From Acidobacteriota bacterium (lineage in GTDB: Bacteria; Acidobacteriota; Thermoanaerobaculia; Gp7-AA8; JAHWKK01): a DNA stretch of 55,265 nt. Location of the stretch: contig JAHWKK010000026.1 in the NCBI GenBank assembly GCA_019347945.1, positions 1-55,265 on the forward strand, in the 5' to 3' direction. A program made the position numbers and the translations under genes. Of this stretch, positions 25,154 through 33,666 are shown one piece after another. The notes beneath the pieces are model-generated. The model did no database searches, was not told the DNA's origin, and saw nothing but the letters and a program-made list of their open reading frames with translations. Numbering within the stretch: position 1 is the stretch's first letter; each line of letters starts with the position of its first letter.

Positions 25154-26395
25154 TCAATCCGCCAACCGGACGGCACTCAGCGCCAGGGCCGACATCGCCC
25201 GGACTCCGAGCTCGAGCCCCGATTCATCGACGAAAAACTTCGGCGAGTGATTGGAAGCTTCGGCGTCCTCGTCCGTTCCGGGAGGCCTCACACCGAGATA
25301 GAAGAACACTCCCGGGACCTTCTGCTGATAAAAGGCGAAATCCTCCGCGCCGAGAACGGGTGAAGGGGAGACGATGCTCTGTTCGCCTGCCACCCGGGCC
25401 AGCACTTCGCCGGCCATGATCGCCAGCGCTTGATCATTCGACGTCACCGGATAGCCCCGTTCGATCTCGACCTCGGCCTCGGCTCCGGACGCTTCGGCGA
25501 TCCGCTCGGCGGTCCTCTTCACCCTCCTGTGGAGCTCGGTCCTGTTCTTCGCGTCGAGGGAACGGAGCGTCCCCCACAGCTCGACCTCCGATGGAATGAT
25601 GTTGTTCCGAATGCCTCCACGAATTCTTCCGATGGTGACCACCGTCGGAGCAGCCAGCGAGTCCAGCTGCCGGGAGGGGATCGTCTGGAGGGCGAGGATG
25701 ATCTGCGCCGACACCGTGATCGGATCGACACCCTTCCACGGATATGCTCCGTGCGTCTGCTTTCCCTTCACCCGGATTCTGAGAGCATCGTTTGCCGCGA
25801 GCATGGGGCCCGGTTTGACCGCGATCGTCCCGGTCTCGAATCGGGAAGTCACATGCAGACCGAAGATCGCGTCGACGTCGGGGTTCTCGAGAACACCTTC
25901 GCGGATCATCAGCTCGGCTCCCCCTTCCTCCCCACGAGGCGCCCCTTCCTCGGCAGGCTGAAAGACGAACTTGACGGTACCGGCGAGCTGATCTCTCATT
26001 CCGGAGAGAACCGAAGCGACGCCCATCAGGATCGCGGTGTGCGCGTCGTGCCCGCACGCATGCATCACCCCGACCCGCTCCCCCTCGTACTCGGTCACCA
26101 CCCGTGACGCGAAAGGAAGATCGACTTCCTCGGTGACCGGCAGCGCGTCCATGTCCGCGCGGAGCGCCACGACCTTCCCCGGCCGCGTGCCGGTGAGAGT
26201 ACCGACCACGCCGGTGTGAGCGATTCCTTCCTTCGTCTCGATGCCGAGACCCCGCAGGTGCTCCGCAACGATCGCCGCCGTTCGCACTTCCCTGTTCGAA
26301 AGCTCGGGGTTCTGATGAATGTCGCGCCGCCAGTCGATGACCGAGCTCGCCACGCGTGCGGCTTCCGATGCAATCGTCTCGAGATTCAACTCCAC
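25154..26395 (-). CDS. M20-family amidohydrolase (aminoacylase/hippurate hydrolase-like)
   Basis: A metal-dependent hydrolase of about 413 residues that cleaves N-acyl amino acids or related amides. Landmarks: RRDIHQNPELS near the N-terminus, ALRADMDALPV, M-H-A-C-G-H-D-A-H-T-A (metal ligands), FQPAEEGAPRGEEGG (catalytic glutamate and metal ligand), G-L-H-V, and a lid domain with KGKQTHGAYP. The GTG at 26395 is chosen because an AGGAGG site lies six bases upstream; ATGs at 26419 and 26416 are in frame but too close to repeat element E2. Members include IAA-amino acid hydrolases and aminoacylases; the substrate is not readable. Confidence 0.88.
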   Translation of the reverse strand: MELNLETIASEAARVASSVIDWRRDIHQNPELSNREVRTAAIVAEHLRGLGIETKEGIAHTGVVGTLTGTRPGKVVALRADMDALPVTEEVDLPFASRVVTEYEGERVGVMHACGHDAHTAILMGVASVLSGMRDQLAGTVKFVFQPAEEGAPRGEEGGAELMIREGVLENPDVDAIFGLHVTSRFETGTIAVKPGPMLAANDALRIRVKGKQTHGAYPWKGVDPITVSAQIILALQTIPSRQLDSLAAPTVVTIGRIRGGIRNNIIPSEVELWGTLRSLDAKNRTELHRRVKRTAERIAEASGAEAEVEIERGYPVTSNDQALAIMAGEVLARVAGEQSIVSPSPVLGAEDFAFYQQKVPGVFFYLGVRPPGTDEDAEASNHSPKFFVDESGLELGVRAMSALALSAVRLAD

Positions 26396-26401
26396 GGTTC
26401 T

Positions 26402-26407
26402 CCTCCT
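26402..26407 (-). promoter_or_regulatory. Ribosome-binding site deciding the GTG start at 26395
   Basis: AGGAGG on the minus strand, six bases before GTG at 26395. An ATG further upstream (26419) has no such site. Confidence 0.7.
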
Positions 26408-26426
26408 GGCCGTCATCATCCTAATA

Positions 26427-26781
26427 GAGAAGAGTGAAGAGTGAAGAGTGAAGAGTGAAACAGAGGCAGGCCCGTGAAAAAGTGACAGGGCGCAGAATCA
26501 AACCTCCCTGACCGGGAGGGCGAGGCTCCTGCCGAGCCGCCCTGTTGCATTCCACCGAAATGTCACCTGAAACCATTCTGTCTCGGCCAGCCCTCGATTT
26601 TCGCCTGAACGAACTTTCTGCCATTTCGTGTGGGGGCGGCTCGGCAGGAGCCTCGCCCTCCCAGTGATGGGGGGAATCGCGCAAGCTCGTGACGGGGCGC
26701 GGGCGCCTCGCTCTCTGGCTGGATGAATGCTTCTCTTCACTCTTCACTCTTCACTCTTCACTCTTCACTCTTCACTCTTCG
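26427..26781. repeat. Heptamer-bounded intergenic element E2
   Basis: Left array with three perfect TGAAGAG units (26435-26455) and a right array of six perfect CTCTTCA units plus one variant (26733-26781), inverted. The core of about 270 bases holds a perfect 28-base inverted repeat (26514-26541 and 26635-26662) around a 93-base loop. The element lies between two divergent genes, and the right array ends directly at the TATACT before cysS. Open frames in it are translated repeat. Confidence 0.88.
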
Positions 26782-26787
26782 TATACT
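26782..26787 (+). promoter_or_regulatory. Candidate -10 box of cysS
   Basis: TATACT lies six bases before the ATG at 26794, at the exact end of the heptamer array. If used, transcription would start at or next to the ATG, giving a leaderless mRNA. I see no good -35 box at 16-18 bases; a TTCACT inside the array lies 19 bases upstream. Confidence 0.4.
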
Positions 26788-26793
26788 TTGCCG

Positions 26794-28188
26794 ATGGCAC
26801 CGCTCCGGTTTTTCAATACGCTGACCCGTACCACCGAAGACTTCGTCCCGCTCCGGGAAGGAAAGGTCGGGATCTACAGCTGCGGCCCGACCGTCTACAG
26901 CGAGGTTCACATCGGTAACCTCCGTACCTTTCTCTGGAACGATCTTCTGCGACGGTACCTCGTGTGGAAGGGCTTCGATGTGACGTTCGTCATGAACATC
27001 ACCGACATCGACGACAAGATCATCCGCGATTCCGCCGCCGCCGGCGAGTCGCTCGAGACATTCACCGAGCGCTACACCGAAGGCTTTTTCCGCAACCTCG
27101 ACGCTCTCAGAATCCGTCGAGCCGACATTCATCCGAAGGCTACGGATCACATCGATGAGATGGTTGGAATCATCACCAGGCTCGGAGAGAACGGTCATAC
27201 GTATCAGTCCGAGGGCTCGACCTATTTCGAGATCGCGACATGGAAGGAGTACGGCAGGCTGTCCCGTCTCGACCTCGGGAACGCTTCCTCGCAATCGCGC
27301 CTCGACAGCGACGAGTACGACAAGGACGACGCGCGGGATTTCGCACTGTGGAAGGCGAAGAAAGCAGGAGAGCCATCATGGGAGACGCCAATTGGCGCGG
27401 GCAGGCCGGGATGGCATATCGAGTGCTCGGCGATGGCGATGAAGTACCTCGGCAGTACGTTCGACATCCATACCGGCGCGGTCGACCTGATCTTTCCGCA
27501 CCATGAGAACGAGATCGCGCAGAGTGAGGGGGCGACGGGTGTGCCGTTCGTCCGCTACTGGCTCCACGGCGAGCACCTGATCATGCAGGATCAGAAGATG
27601 TCGAAATCGCTCGGAAACGTCTACCGACTCTCGGAGCTGCTCGACGAAGGCTACACCCCGCTCCAGGTTCGTCATGCCCTCCTCAGCGTTCCCTACCGGA
27701 CGCGGCTGAACTTCACGACCAAGTCTCTCGAGGATTCCGCTCAGGCTCTCGAACGGCTCGAGCTCTTCCTGTTGCGCATGGACGAGATCGCCGACGGAAG
27801 CTCGGGGGATGACGGGAACGACGATCTCGCCAGACGGCTCCGCGCAGGCTTCGAGGACGCGATGGACGACGACCTCAACACCGCCGCTGCCCTCGGTGCG
27901 ATCTTCACCATCCTTCGGGAAGTGAACAGTCTCGCGGATCAGGGAAGGCTCGCCGCTTCGGATGCCCGCAGCATTGCCGGGATGCTCCGCTCGATCGACG
28001 AGGTTCTCGACCTTCTCCCTCGCCGGGAGGCCCTCGACGACGAGATTCAGGCGCTCGTCGACGCACGGGACCAGGCACGACGAAGCCGGAACTTCGCGGA
28101 GTCGGACCGCCTTCGCGACGAGCTCGCTTCACGGGGCATCATTCTCGAAGATACGCCCTCCGGGACGCGGTGGCGGCGCAAGAGCTGA
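26794..28188 (+). CDS. cysS: Cysteinyl-tRNA synthetase
   Basis: Charges tRNA-Cys with cysteine in the cytoplasm. The 464-residue length is normal. Seen are the class I signatures HIGN (residues 39-42) and KMSKS (in QDQKMSKSLGN), and the zinc ligands: Cys30 in YSCGPTVY, the cysteine in HIECSAMA, and His/Glu in HHENEIAQSE. The C-terminal DALR-type domain ends with D-R-L-R-D-E-L-A-S-R-G-I. An in-frame ATG at 26689 would run through the repeat array, so the ATG at 26794 is preferred; no Shine-Dalgarno sequence precedes it. A lipoprotein gene follows 45 bases later. Confidence 0.96.
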   Translation: MAPLRFFNTLTRTTEDFVPLREGKVGIYSCGPTVYSEVHIGNLRTFLWNDLLRRYLVWKGFDVTFVMNITDIDDKIIRDSAAAGESLETFTERYTEGFFRNLDALRIRRADIHPKATDHIDEMVGIITRLGENGHTYQSEGSTYFEIATWKEYGRLSRLDLGNASSQSRLDSDEYDKDDARDFALWKAKKAGEPSWETPIGAGRPGWHIECSAMAMKYLGSTFDIHTGAVDLIFPHHENEIAQSEGATGVPFVRYWLHGEHLIMQDQKMSKSLGNVYRLSELLDEGYTPLQVRHALLSVPYRTRLNFTTKSLEDSAQALERLELFLLRMDEIADGSSGDDGNDDLARRLRAGFEDAMDDDLNTAAALGAIFTILREVNSLADQGRLAASDARSIAGMLRSIDEVLDLLPRREALDDEIQALVDARDQARRSRNFAESDRLRDELASRGIILEDTPSGTRWRRKS

Positions 28189-28233
28189 GTCCGGCAAAGG
28201 AAGCTGGCGCCCGTCCGAAACGTTGAAGCGAGC

Positions 28234-28824
28234 ATGCGTCGACTTCTCCAACCAGTCGTTCTTTTGATCCTCGCCTCGAGCTGCGCCACGCCGGACGCCG
28301 TCGACAAGACGGAACTGGCGCGCCTGGTCGGGCGCGAAGGCGACGTCCGAATCGACGCCCAGATTCTCGGATCGAATCTCAACCTCGGCTCGAACATCGG
28401 CATCGTCTGGGAAGTCGAGAATCTCCGACCCGACCCGATCGCCATCGCCGACATCGTCCCCGAAGCTTCCTACGACCCGGACACCGGAGTCGTCTCGATC
28501 CTCCTCGGTTCGGAGGTCCCGGGCAACCAGCTACTGCCCAGGCTCGACCAGATTCTCTCCGGGGAAACCAGGACCTTCACCACTTCGGCAAGACTCGGCG
28601 TTCGACCGGCCCGGATGGGAGCGGCCGGTTATGTTCGCATCCGGCTCGCCTACCTCGCCAACACCGAGCCGTTCGCCGAGCTGATCGCCCTCGAACAGAA
28701 GGCGCTCCGCAACCCCGAGCTCGCCGAGCAGTTCTTCATGCCGTGGGTCGAGAGCATCCGGTTCGTCACGACCAACGAGGTTCCACTTCAGTGGAGCCGT
28801 CGTGAAGCGCTTCGCCACAACTGA
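28234..28824 (+). CDS. Predicted lipoprotein, unknown function
   Basis: A 196-residue protein with a short N-terminal signal (M-R-R-L-L-Q-P-V-V-L-L-I-L-A-S-S-C) ending in a lipobox-like A-S-S-C at Cys17, so probably an envelope lipoprotein. The mature part looks like one beta-sandwich domain comparing with LEA14-like proteins (N-I-G-I-V-W-E-V-E-N-L-R-P-D-P-I-A-I-A-D-I), but I am not sure of a family. It lies downstream of cysS on the same strand and ends 32 bases from the end of the opposite-strand STAS gene. Confidence 0.7.
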   Translation: MRRLLQPVVLLILASSCATPDAVDKTELARLVGREGDVRIDAQILGSNLNLGSNIGIVWEVENLRPDPIAIADIVPEASYDPDTGVVSILLGSEVPGNQLLPRLDQILSGETRTFTTSARLGVRPARMGAAGYVRIRLAYLANTEPFAELIALEQKALRNPELAEQFFMPWVESIRFVTTNEVPLQWSRREALRHN

Positions 28825-28856
28825 TGCGCGTCCCCGCCCACGACGACCCTGAGACA

Positions 28857-29192
28857 TCAGAAAGAAGCGATCGCTTCCTCTTCGGTGTCGTAGACCTCGA
28901 ATACCGTGATGAGCTGGGTGACCTGCAGAAGGTCCGAGATCTTGGATGGCAGATGAAGCAGCTTCAGCTTGCCACCTCGATTCGTGACCGAGTGATAGGC
29001 GCCGACCAGCTCGCCGATCCCGGACGAATCGAGCGTGGTGACCTTCCCCATATCCAGCAGAATCTTGTTGCTCCCGCTCTCGAGTGCTTCGACGATCGAG
29101 CTCTTGAGCTGGGTATCGCCTGAACCGATCGTGATCTTTCCTTCCGGCGCAATCACGTAAACGCCGTCCCGCTCCCTCGTGGCAACCTTCAT
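28857..29192 (-). CDS. Anti-sigma factor antagonist (STAS domain)
   Basis: A single STAS domain of 111 residues, like SpoIIAA/RsbV. The phosphorylatable serine motif is present (T-L-D-S-S-G-I-G-E-L at residues 53-62), preceded by the strand K-I-L-L-D-M. In the partner-switch model it binds and inactivates an anti-sigma kinase unless phosphorylated. It overlaps the kinase gene upstream by four bases (ATGA), so the pair is made together. Near its 3' end there is a perfect 14-base palindrome, GAAGCGATCGCTTC (28864-28877), inside coding DNA. No sigma factor or PP2C phosphatase is adjacent. Confidence 0.9.
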   Translation of the reverse strand: MKVATRERDGVYVIAPEGKITIGSGDTQLKSSIVEALESGSNKILLDMGKVTTLDSSGIGELVGAYHSVTNRGGKLKLLHLPSKISDLLQVTQLITVFEVYDTEEEAIASF

Positions 29193-29716
29193 TGTTCGAA
29201 ACTCCTTTCGTTCCCGGAACCGCCCGCTTCCGCGGCCTCCAGATCGAGAACCTTCGACATCTCGATCGTCGTGCCACCGGATTCGGCGAACAGGTATCTT
29301 ACTTCGTCCATGAACGTGTTCATATAGAAGAGACCGCGCCCGCTGGTTTTCAGCAGATTCGCGGGGTCGAGTGGATCCGCGACCTCATCGGGAATGAAGC
29401 CCTCCCCCTGATCGGTGATCGTCACCCGGAGCCGTCCGCCGACCATCTCGAAGGTGGCATCCACTCGTTTTGCGAGGTCGAGCCGGTTGCCATGCTTGAT
29501 GGCGTTCGCCACAGCCTCCCGCACCGCCATACCGATCCAGTGGGCGCCGTCCTCCGTGGCGCCACCGAGCGAGCACATCTGTTCGGCGACCACCTGCACG
29601 AGCTCGATGTTCTCGTAGCGGCTGCTGACACTGACTTCGACTCGTTCGACTCCACTCATTGGCGATCGTTTGCGCGCAGATTCTACCGGGGCTTTCGGCC
29701 CGAGAGCAATCGACAT
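29189..29716 (-). CDS. Anti-sigma regulatory factor, HATPase kinase (RsbW/SpoIIAB-like)
   Basis: A GHKL-type serine kinase of up to 175 residues. The N-box R-E-A-V-A-N-A-I-K-H-G-N (about residue 70), the G1 box T-D-Q-G-E-G-F and the G2 region S-G-R-G-L-F-Y-M identify the RsbW/SpoIIAB family. Such kinases hold a sigma factor and phosphorylate the STAS antagonist. The start is uncertain: ATG 29716 lies five bases after the stop of the transglutaminase gene with GAGGAG touching it, and ATG 29659 is the alternative. It appears to be part of the moxR-DUF58-transglutaminase operon. Confidence 0.88.
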   Translation of the reverse strand: MSIALGPKAPVESARKRSPMSGVERVEVSVSSRYENIELVQVVAEQMCSLGGATEDGAHWIGMAVREAVANAIKHGNRLDLAKRVDATFEMVGGRLRVTITDQGEGFIPDEVADPLDPANLLKTSGRGLFYMNTFMDEVRYLFAESGGTTIEMSKVLDLEAAEAGGSGNERSFEQ

Positions 29717-29720
29717 CTCC

Positions 29721-31700
29721 TCAGCTCACCGTACTCAGACGCCGCAACTGTGCCAGAGCCCGGCGCGCTGAAGCGGCCGCCTCCGCGTCCGCCGCCCGGC
29801 CGGAATAGCGGTCAATCTGCTGGAACCTGACGATGGACCGAAGCATGGGAGAGAGTCCCGAAGCGGAACCTTCCACAAGGGCGAGCACCTCTCCTTCCGT
29901 AGCCGAATCCTCGACGTCGACTCCCATCCGGTCCAGCTCGACGAGAGTCTGCTCCCACAGGCTTCCCCGCCGCCGTCGCGACAGCATCAGACCGATCAGA
30001 ATGGCGACACCGAGTCCCACGACCAGGAACGGAATCCAGCTCCTGATCAGCGCACCGGGGAAGTCCTGCCGGATCGAGCTCAGCCATCCGCGAGCGGTCT
30101 CGGCCACGAGCTCGGCGAGGCTCAACTGATCGGAAGCTCCATAGGTCAGGATCCAGCGATCCCAGAAGTACGAGAACGATTCCGCGGCCATCGCCACCAG
30201 CGCAAACAGGCTGTTTTGGCCGGCGTTGCCGGGCCGAAGATCCGCCGGTGTCGGATCGAAAGTATTCCATCGTCCGTCCGCTTCGACCTCCACCCAGGCG
30301 TGGGCGTTCCTGACCCTGATGATCCAGTACCCGCTCAGCCGGTTCAGATCCCCGCCGTAAAAGCCTCCGACGATCCGGGATGGGATTCCGATACTCTCGA
30401 GCAGAACCACCATTCCGGCCGCGAAGTACTCGCAGTGACCTTTCCTCACACGCAACAGAAAGTCGTCGACCGTCATGGTGCCGATCTCGGGCGACGAGGC
30501 AGAAAGGTAGGTGAAGGTGTTTGCAAGGTGTCTCTCGATGAGCCGGCTTGCCCGGATCGGGTCTCGCTCGGTGCCGACGATCTCCTCCGCGAGCGCGCGG
30601 ATGGCCGGAGACTGCGGATAACCGGGATAACCGCTCATGACACCGGCAAGGGGCTGCGTTCGCTCGCTGAGCTCGGCCGTGAATGTCAGGGGGCCTCGAT
30701 CGAGATCGACGCTCACCGGGACGCCGTCGAACTTCGAGAAGATCACCTCGTCGAGGCCCGAAACCGCCCATGTTCCCGCGGGGAGAAAAATACGACGGTC
30801 ATTCGATCGCCGCTGCTGCACCTCGATCGACCCCGTTCTTCCCCCGGGGGCGGCCAGAACGTAGCTCCCACGCCGGGCGCGGATCTGATAGGTGTGATTC
30901 TTCGAGCTGATCCACCGTCCGTCGAGCCACGTGTCGTAGACGGCCGCTCTCAGACGAATCGGGAGAAACAGAGCATCTTCGCTGCCGGCCCAGACCCGTG
31001 CCACCACCTCGGGATCTTCCGAACCGACGCTTCCGTCCTCGAAATCGATGACGTCGCTGATGCCGGTCGACCGTGCCGCGGAAAGGCTCGGAACCCCCCG
31101 GACGAACGGATCGCGCAGGCGTGGAAGGAAGGGAAACATCGCCAGGGCGACGAGCATCGTCACGATCGTGAGAATGAGCGCGAGTCGTGTCCGCGGCAAC
31201 GGGACGATCTCCTCCTCGAGGCTTCCTCTGACCAGCTCGTGGGTCGTTTCACGACTCAGACGCATGAGCTCGCGATAAGTCAGGATCAGGAATCCGATCA
31301 TGTAGATCATGATGGTGGAGTGGGTCGAGGTCGCCGATACGGTGACGAAGATCAGAAAGGTCACGAACAGCCGCTGTCCCCCGTTCGATCTCCATTCGGA
31401 TTCGATCGCCTGATAAAGAGCGATGAAAAACAGCAGATGGCTCGACGGCGCAATCAATCCCCGCGAAAACACCAGAACGTCGAACGGAAAAAAGAGCAGA
31501 TAGAGGACCCCGCTCGCAGCGAGAACCGGAGCGGGTATCCGCACAGGCCTTCCCATCAGAGTGGCGGCCGCCAGGAACAGGAGGGCCAGGTGAAAGCCGG
31601 CCACGGAAGCCATCGACACGACATAGGAAAAATAGAACGGCAACGCCGCGAGCGCGGCGAGCGCAAGCTGCTCCAGTCGTGCCGAGTCAGTTCGTTTCAT
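29721..31700 (-). CDS. Transglutaminase-like membrane protein (TgpA family)
   Basis: A membrane protein of about 659 residues. Five to six hydrophobic segments fill the first 200 residues (DUF3488-like), then a long periplasmic region holds a transglutaminase-type cysteine protease core: cysteine in KGHCEYFAAGMVVLLE, histidine in N-A-H-A-W-V-E-V, aspartate in F-D-P-T-P. A last membrane segment (about 550-570) precedes a cytoplasmic DUF4129-like tail. In Pseudomonas the homologue TgpA is an essential periplasmic enzyme of unclear substrate. The ATG at 31700 gives a 14-base overlap with the DUF58 gene; an ATG at 31814 would overlap far more. Confidence 0.88.
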   Translation of the reverse strand: MKRTDSARLEQLALAALAALPFYFSYVVSMASVAGFHLALLFLAAATLMGRPVRIPAPVLAASGVLYLLFFPFDVLVFSRGLIAPSSHLLFFIALYQAIESEWRSNGGQRLFVTFLIFVTVSATSTHSTIMIYMIGFLILTYRELMRLSRETTHELVRGSLEEEIVPLPRTRLALILTIVTMLVALAMFPFLPRLRDPFVRGVPSLSAARSTGISDVIDFEDGSVGSEDPEVVARVWAGSEDALFLPIRLRAAVYDTWLDGRWISSKNHTYQIRARRGSYVLAAPGGRTGSIEVQQRRSNDRRIFLPAGTWAVSGLDEVIFSKFDGVPVSVDLDRGPLTFTAELSERTQPLAGVMSGYPGYPQSPAIRALAEEIVGTERDPIRASRLIERHLANTFTYLSASSPEIGTMTVDDFLLRVRKGHCEYFAAGMVVLLESIGIPSRIVGGFYGGDLNRLSGYWIIRVRNAHAWVEVEADGRWNTFDPTPADLRPGNAGQNSLFALVAMAAESFSYFWDRWILTYGASDQLSLAELVAETARGWLSSIRQDFPGALIRSWIPFLVVGLGVAILIGLMLSRRRRGSLWEQTLVELDRMGVDVEDSATEGEVLALVEGSASGLSPMLRSIVRFQQIDRYSGRAADAEAAASARRALAQLRRLSTVS

Positions 31701-32658
31701 GACGAAGAGAAAACACAGCCGAGCCCGTCGGTCCGGGTGGCAGAGCCCCCTCGGTGCGCCGTTCCACGAGCGCGAGCGCAGTGAAAATGCCGGCCAGGCC
31801 GGTATCCGAGGCAAACGTCTGATTTCCGATGTGCAGAACGACGCCCTGTCCCCCCTCGACCGCCTCGGCGATGTAGCCGGTTGCTCCGCTGACGAGGTCC
31901 TCGAACTCCGAATCCGAGGCTGCCGTGGTCACCGCATCGAAGATCACATGCAGCCGGTCGCTCGACTCCGCCGAGCCCTGCCACACGACCCATCTTCCGG
32001 AACCGGCGGAACGCTTCCAGTGAATGTGGCGGATCGACTCTCCCTCGCGATAGTCGCGCATCGCGAACAGATCCTGTCCTTCCCCGGCACGGCTGGCCAC
32101 CCTTGTGTCCCCCGTATCGGGCGCCCATCTCCGTGAACGCGAGGATGAGCGCCGGTTCGGGTACACGATCCCGCGCGTATCGATGCGCACCTGTCGTTTC
32201 TTCGTGAAAAATCCGAACGGAAACATCGTGTAGATATCGAGCTGCCTGAGCTCCACGCGTCCTCGCCTGCGAAAGATGAAGCGGACGACGACGTCTTCCG
32301 TATGGCGCGGAGGCAGCCGATCGATGATCGCAGTTCCATCGAGATCAGGGGACCGGACCACCAGATCGCGGACCTCGATCCATCGCGAGCCGTTTCTCAC
32401 TCGGACGATCGCGTGCGCCGGCTCCTCCGCCCAGACGTCGCCGAGCTCCTCCACCTCGGGAGAAATCGCCTTGAGTCCGAATCGGGAGACGATCCCCGAA
32501 AAAATCAGACAGGAGAGCATCATCGCGAAGACCACGTAGAGAGAATTGTTGCCGGTGTTGAGCGCCGCGAAACCGATGCAGAAAGCAAAAAGGAGGAATC
32601 CCGCACCCGCGCGGGTGAGACGGACGACACCGTCGAACTGGAGGGCCCGAGCGCTCAC
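31687..32658 (-). CDS. DUF58 domain protein
   Basis: A 323-residue protein with two N-terminal membrane segments (about residues 15-58) and the C-terminal DUF58 motif: L-F-A-M-R-D-Y-R-E-G-E-S-I-R-H-I-H-W-K-R-S-A (about 200-220), followed by a von Willebrand-A-like fold. DUF58 proteins are almost always encoded with a MoxR ATPase and a transglutaminase protein, as here. The GTG start at 32658 overlaps the moxR stop by four bases. The molecular role is not established in any family member known to me; assembly or maturation of an envelope complex is usually proposed. Confidence 0.9.
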   Translation of the reverse strand: MSARALQFDGVVRLTRAGAGFLLFAFCIGFAALNTGNNSLYVVFAMMLSCLIFSGIVSRFGLKAISPEVEELGDVWAEEPAHAIVRVRNGSRWIEVRDLVVRSPDLDGTAIIDRLPPRHTEDVVVRFIFRRRGRVELRQLDIYTMFPFGFFTKKRQVRIDTRGIVYPNRRSSSRSRRWAPDTGDTRVASRAGEGQDLFAMRDYREGESIRHIHWKRSAGSGRWVVWQGSAESSDRLHVIFDAVTTAASDSEFEDLVSGATGYIAEAVEGGQGVVLHIGNQTFASDTGLAGIFTALALVERRTEGALPPGPTGSAVFSLRHETN

Positions 32659-33620
32659 CGCGGTGCAGCGACCGTGGTCAGGATCGTTCGAATCATCCGG
32701 TCGGCTTCGCCGTCTCTCGGAGAAAGCACGCTTTCCCCGCGGAGCACGATCCGGTGCGCCAGAACTGGCACCGCCATTTCCTTCACGTCGTCGGGCACAA
32801 CGTAGTCCCTCTCGCGAACCAGGGCGAGCGCCTGGACCGCGCGATGAAGCGTCAGAGTCCCTCGGGTCGACACACCCAGCCGGACATCCGGATGATGACG
32901 AGTTGCCTCGACGATCGAGAGCATGTAGTCCACCACGCCCTCGCTCACGTGAATCCTCGCGGCGTGCTCCTGAAGCTCCCGCAGATCGTTCGAGGACATG
33001 ACAGGTTCCAGCCTCGCCAGAGCGCGTTGCCCCCCGCCGGAACGAAGGATGTTCTTCTCATCCTCTCGCGAGGGATACCCGATCGTCAGCCGCATCATGA
33101 AACGGTCACGCTGAGACTCCGGCAGCGGGTAGGTTCCACTGTGCTCGACCGGGTTCTGCGTGGCGATGACGAGAAACGGATGCGGCAGCTCGATCCTCTC
33201 CTGCTCGATCGACACCGTCCCCTCGCTCATCGCTTCGAGCAGGGCGGACTGCGTCTTGGGCGTGGCCCGATTGATCTCGTCTGCCAGGAGAACATTGGTG
33301 AAGAGCGGACCCTTCACAAACTCGAATTCCTGCCTGTCCTGGCTGAAGATCGTCACGCCGATGATGTCGGACGGCATCAGATCGGAGGTGAACTGGACCC
33401 TCTGGAACTCCGAATCGATCGAACGCGCCAGAGCATGCGCCAGAGTCGTCTTTCCGACTCCGGGTACGTCCTCGAGCAGCAAATGTCCCCTTGCCAGAAG
33501 CGCCGCGATCGAAAGCTCGACGACTTCGGGTTTCCCCTGCAGCACCTGCTCGACATTCTCGCGCAGAGCTTCGACCCTTTCGATCGACGAGCGCGGTATG
33601 GGTATTGGTTCGCTGGCCAT
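32655..33620 (-). CDS. MoxR-family AAA+ ATPase
   Basis: A AAA+ ATPase of about 321 residues. Walker A is G-V-G-K-T-T in LLEDVPGVGKTTLAHALA, the MoxR-specific stretch Q-F-T-S-D-L-M-P-S-D-I-I-G follows, then Walker B L-L-A-D-E-I-N-R-A-T-P-K-T-Q-S-A-L-L-E-A-M and the sensor I-A-T-Q-N-P-V-E. Members act as chaperone-like ATPases for partner proteins with vWA/DUF58 domains. It heads the leftward operon moxR-DUF58-tgpA-anti-sigma-STAS. ATG 33620 is preferred to an in-frame TTG at 33632. Confidence 0.92.
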   Translation of the reverse strand: MASEPIPIPRSSIERVEALRENVEQVLQGKPEVVELSIAALLARGHLLLEDVPGVGKTTLAHALARSIDSEFQRVQFTSDLMPSDIIGVTIFSQDRQEFEFVKGPLFTNVLLADEINRATPKTQSALLEAMSEGTVSIEQERIELPHPFLVIATQNPVEHSGTYPLPESQRDRFMMRLTIGYPSREDEKNILRSGGGQRALARLEPVMSSNDLRELQEHAARIHVSEGVVDYMLSIVEATRHHPDVRLGVSTRGTLTLHRAVQALALVRERDYVVPDDVKEMAVPVLAHRIVLRGESVLSPRDGEADRMIRTILTTVAAPR

Positions 33621-33666
33621 CGCTTTACTCAACGGTCCGGACTCCCGGATGGTTTCGCGGCGAGCA

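Noticed and set aside
28864-28877. GAAGCGATCGCTTC palindrome as an operator or terminator
   Set aside because: It lies inside the STAS coding sequence and encodes conserved C-terminal residues; there is no T-run, and its core GCGATCGC is likely by chance in this composition.
30216-31784. 522-residue open frame opposite the transglutaminase-like gene
   Set aside because: Charged, low-complexity antisense translation with no domain; the minus-strand gene has membrane segments and a catalytic triad.
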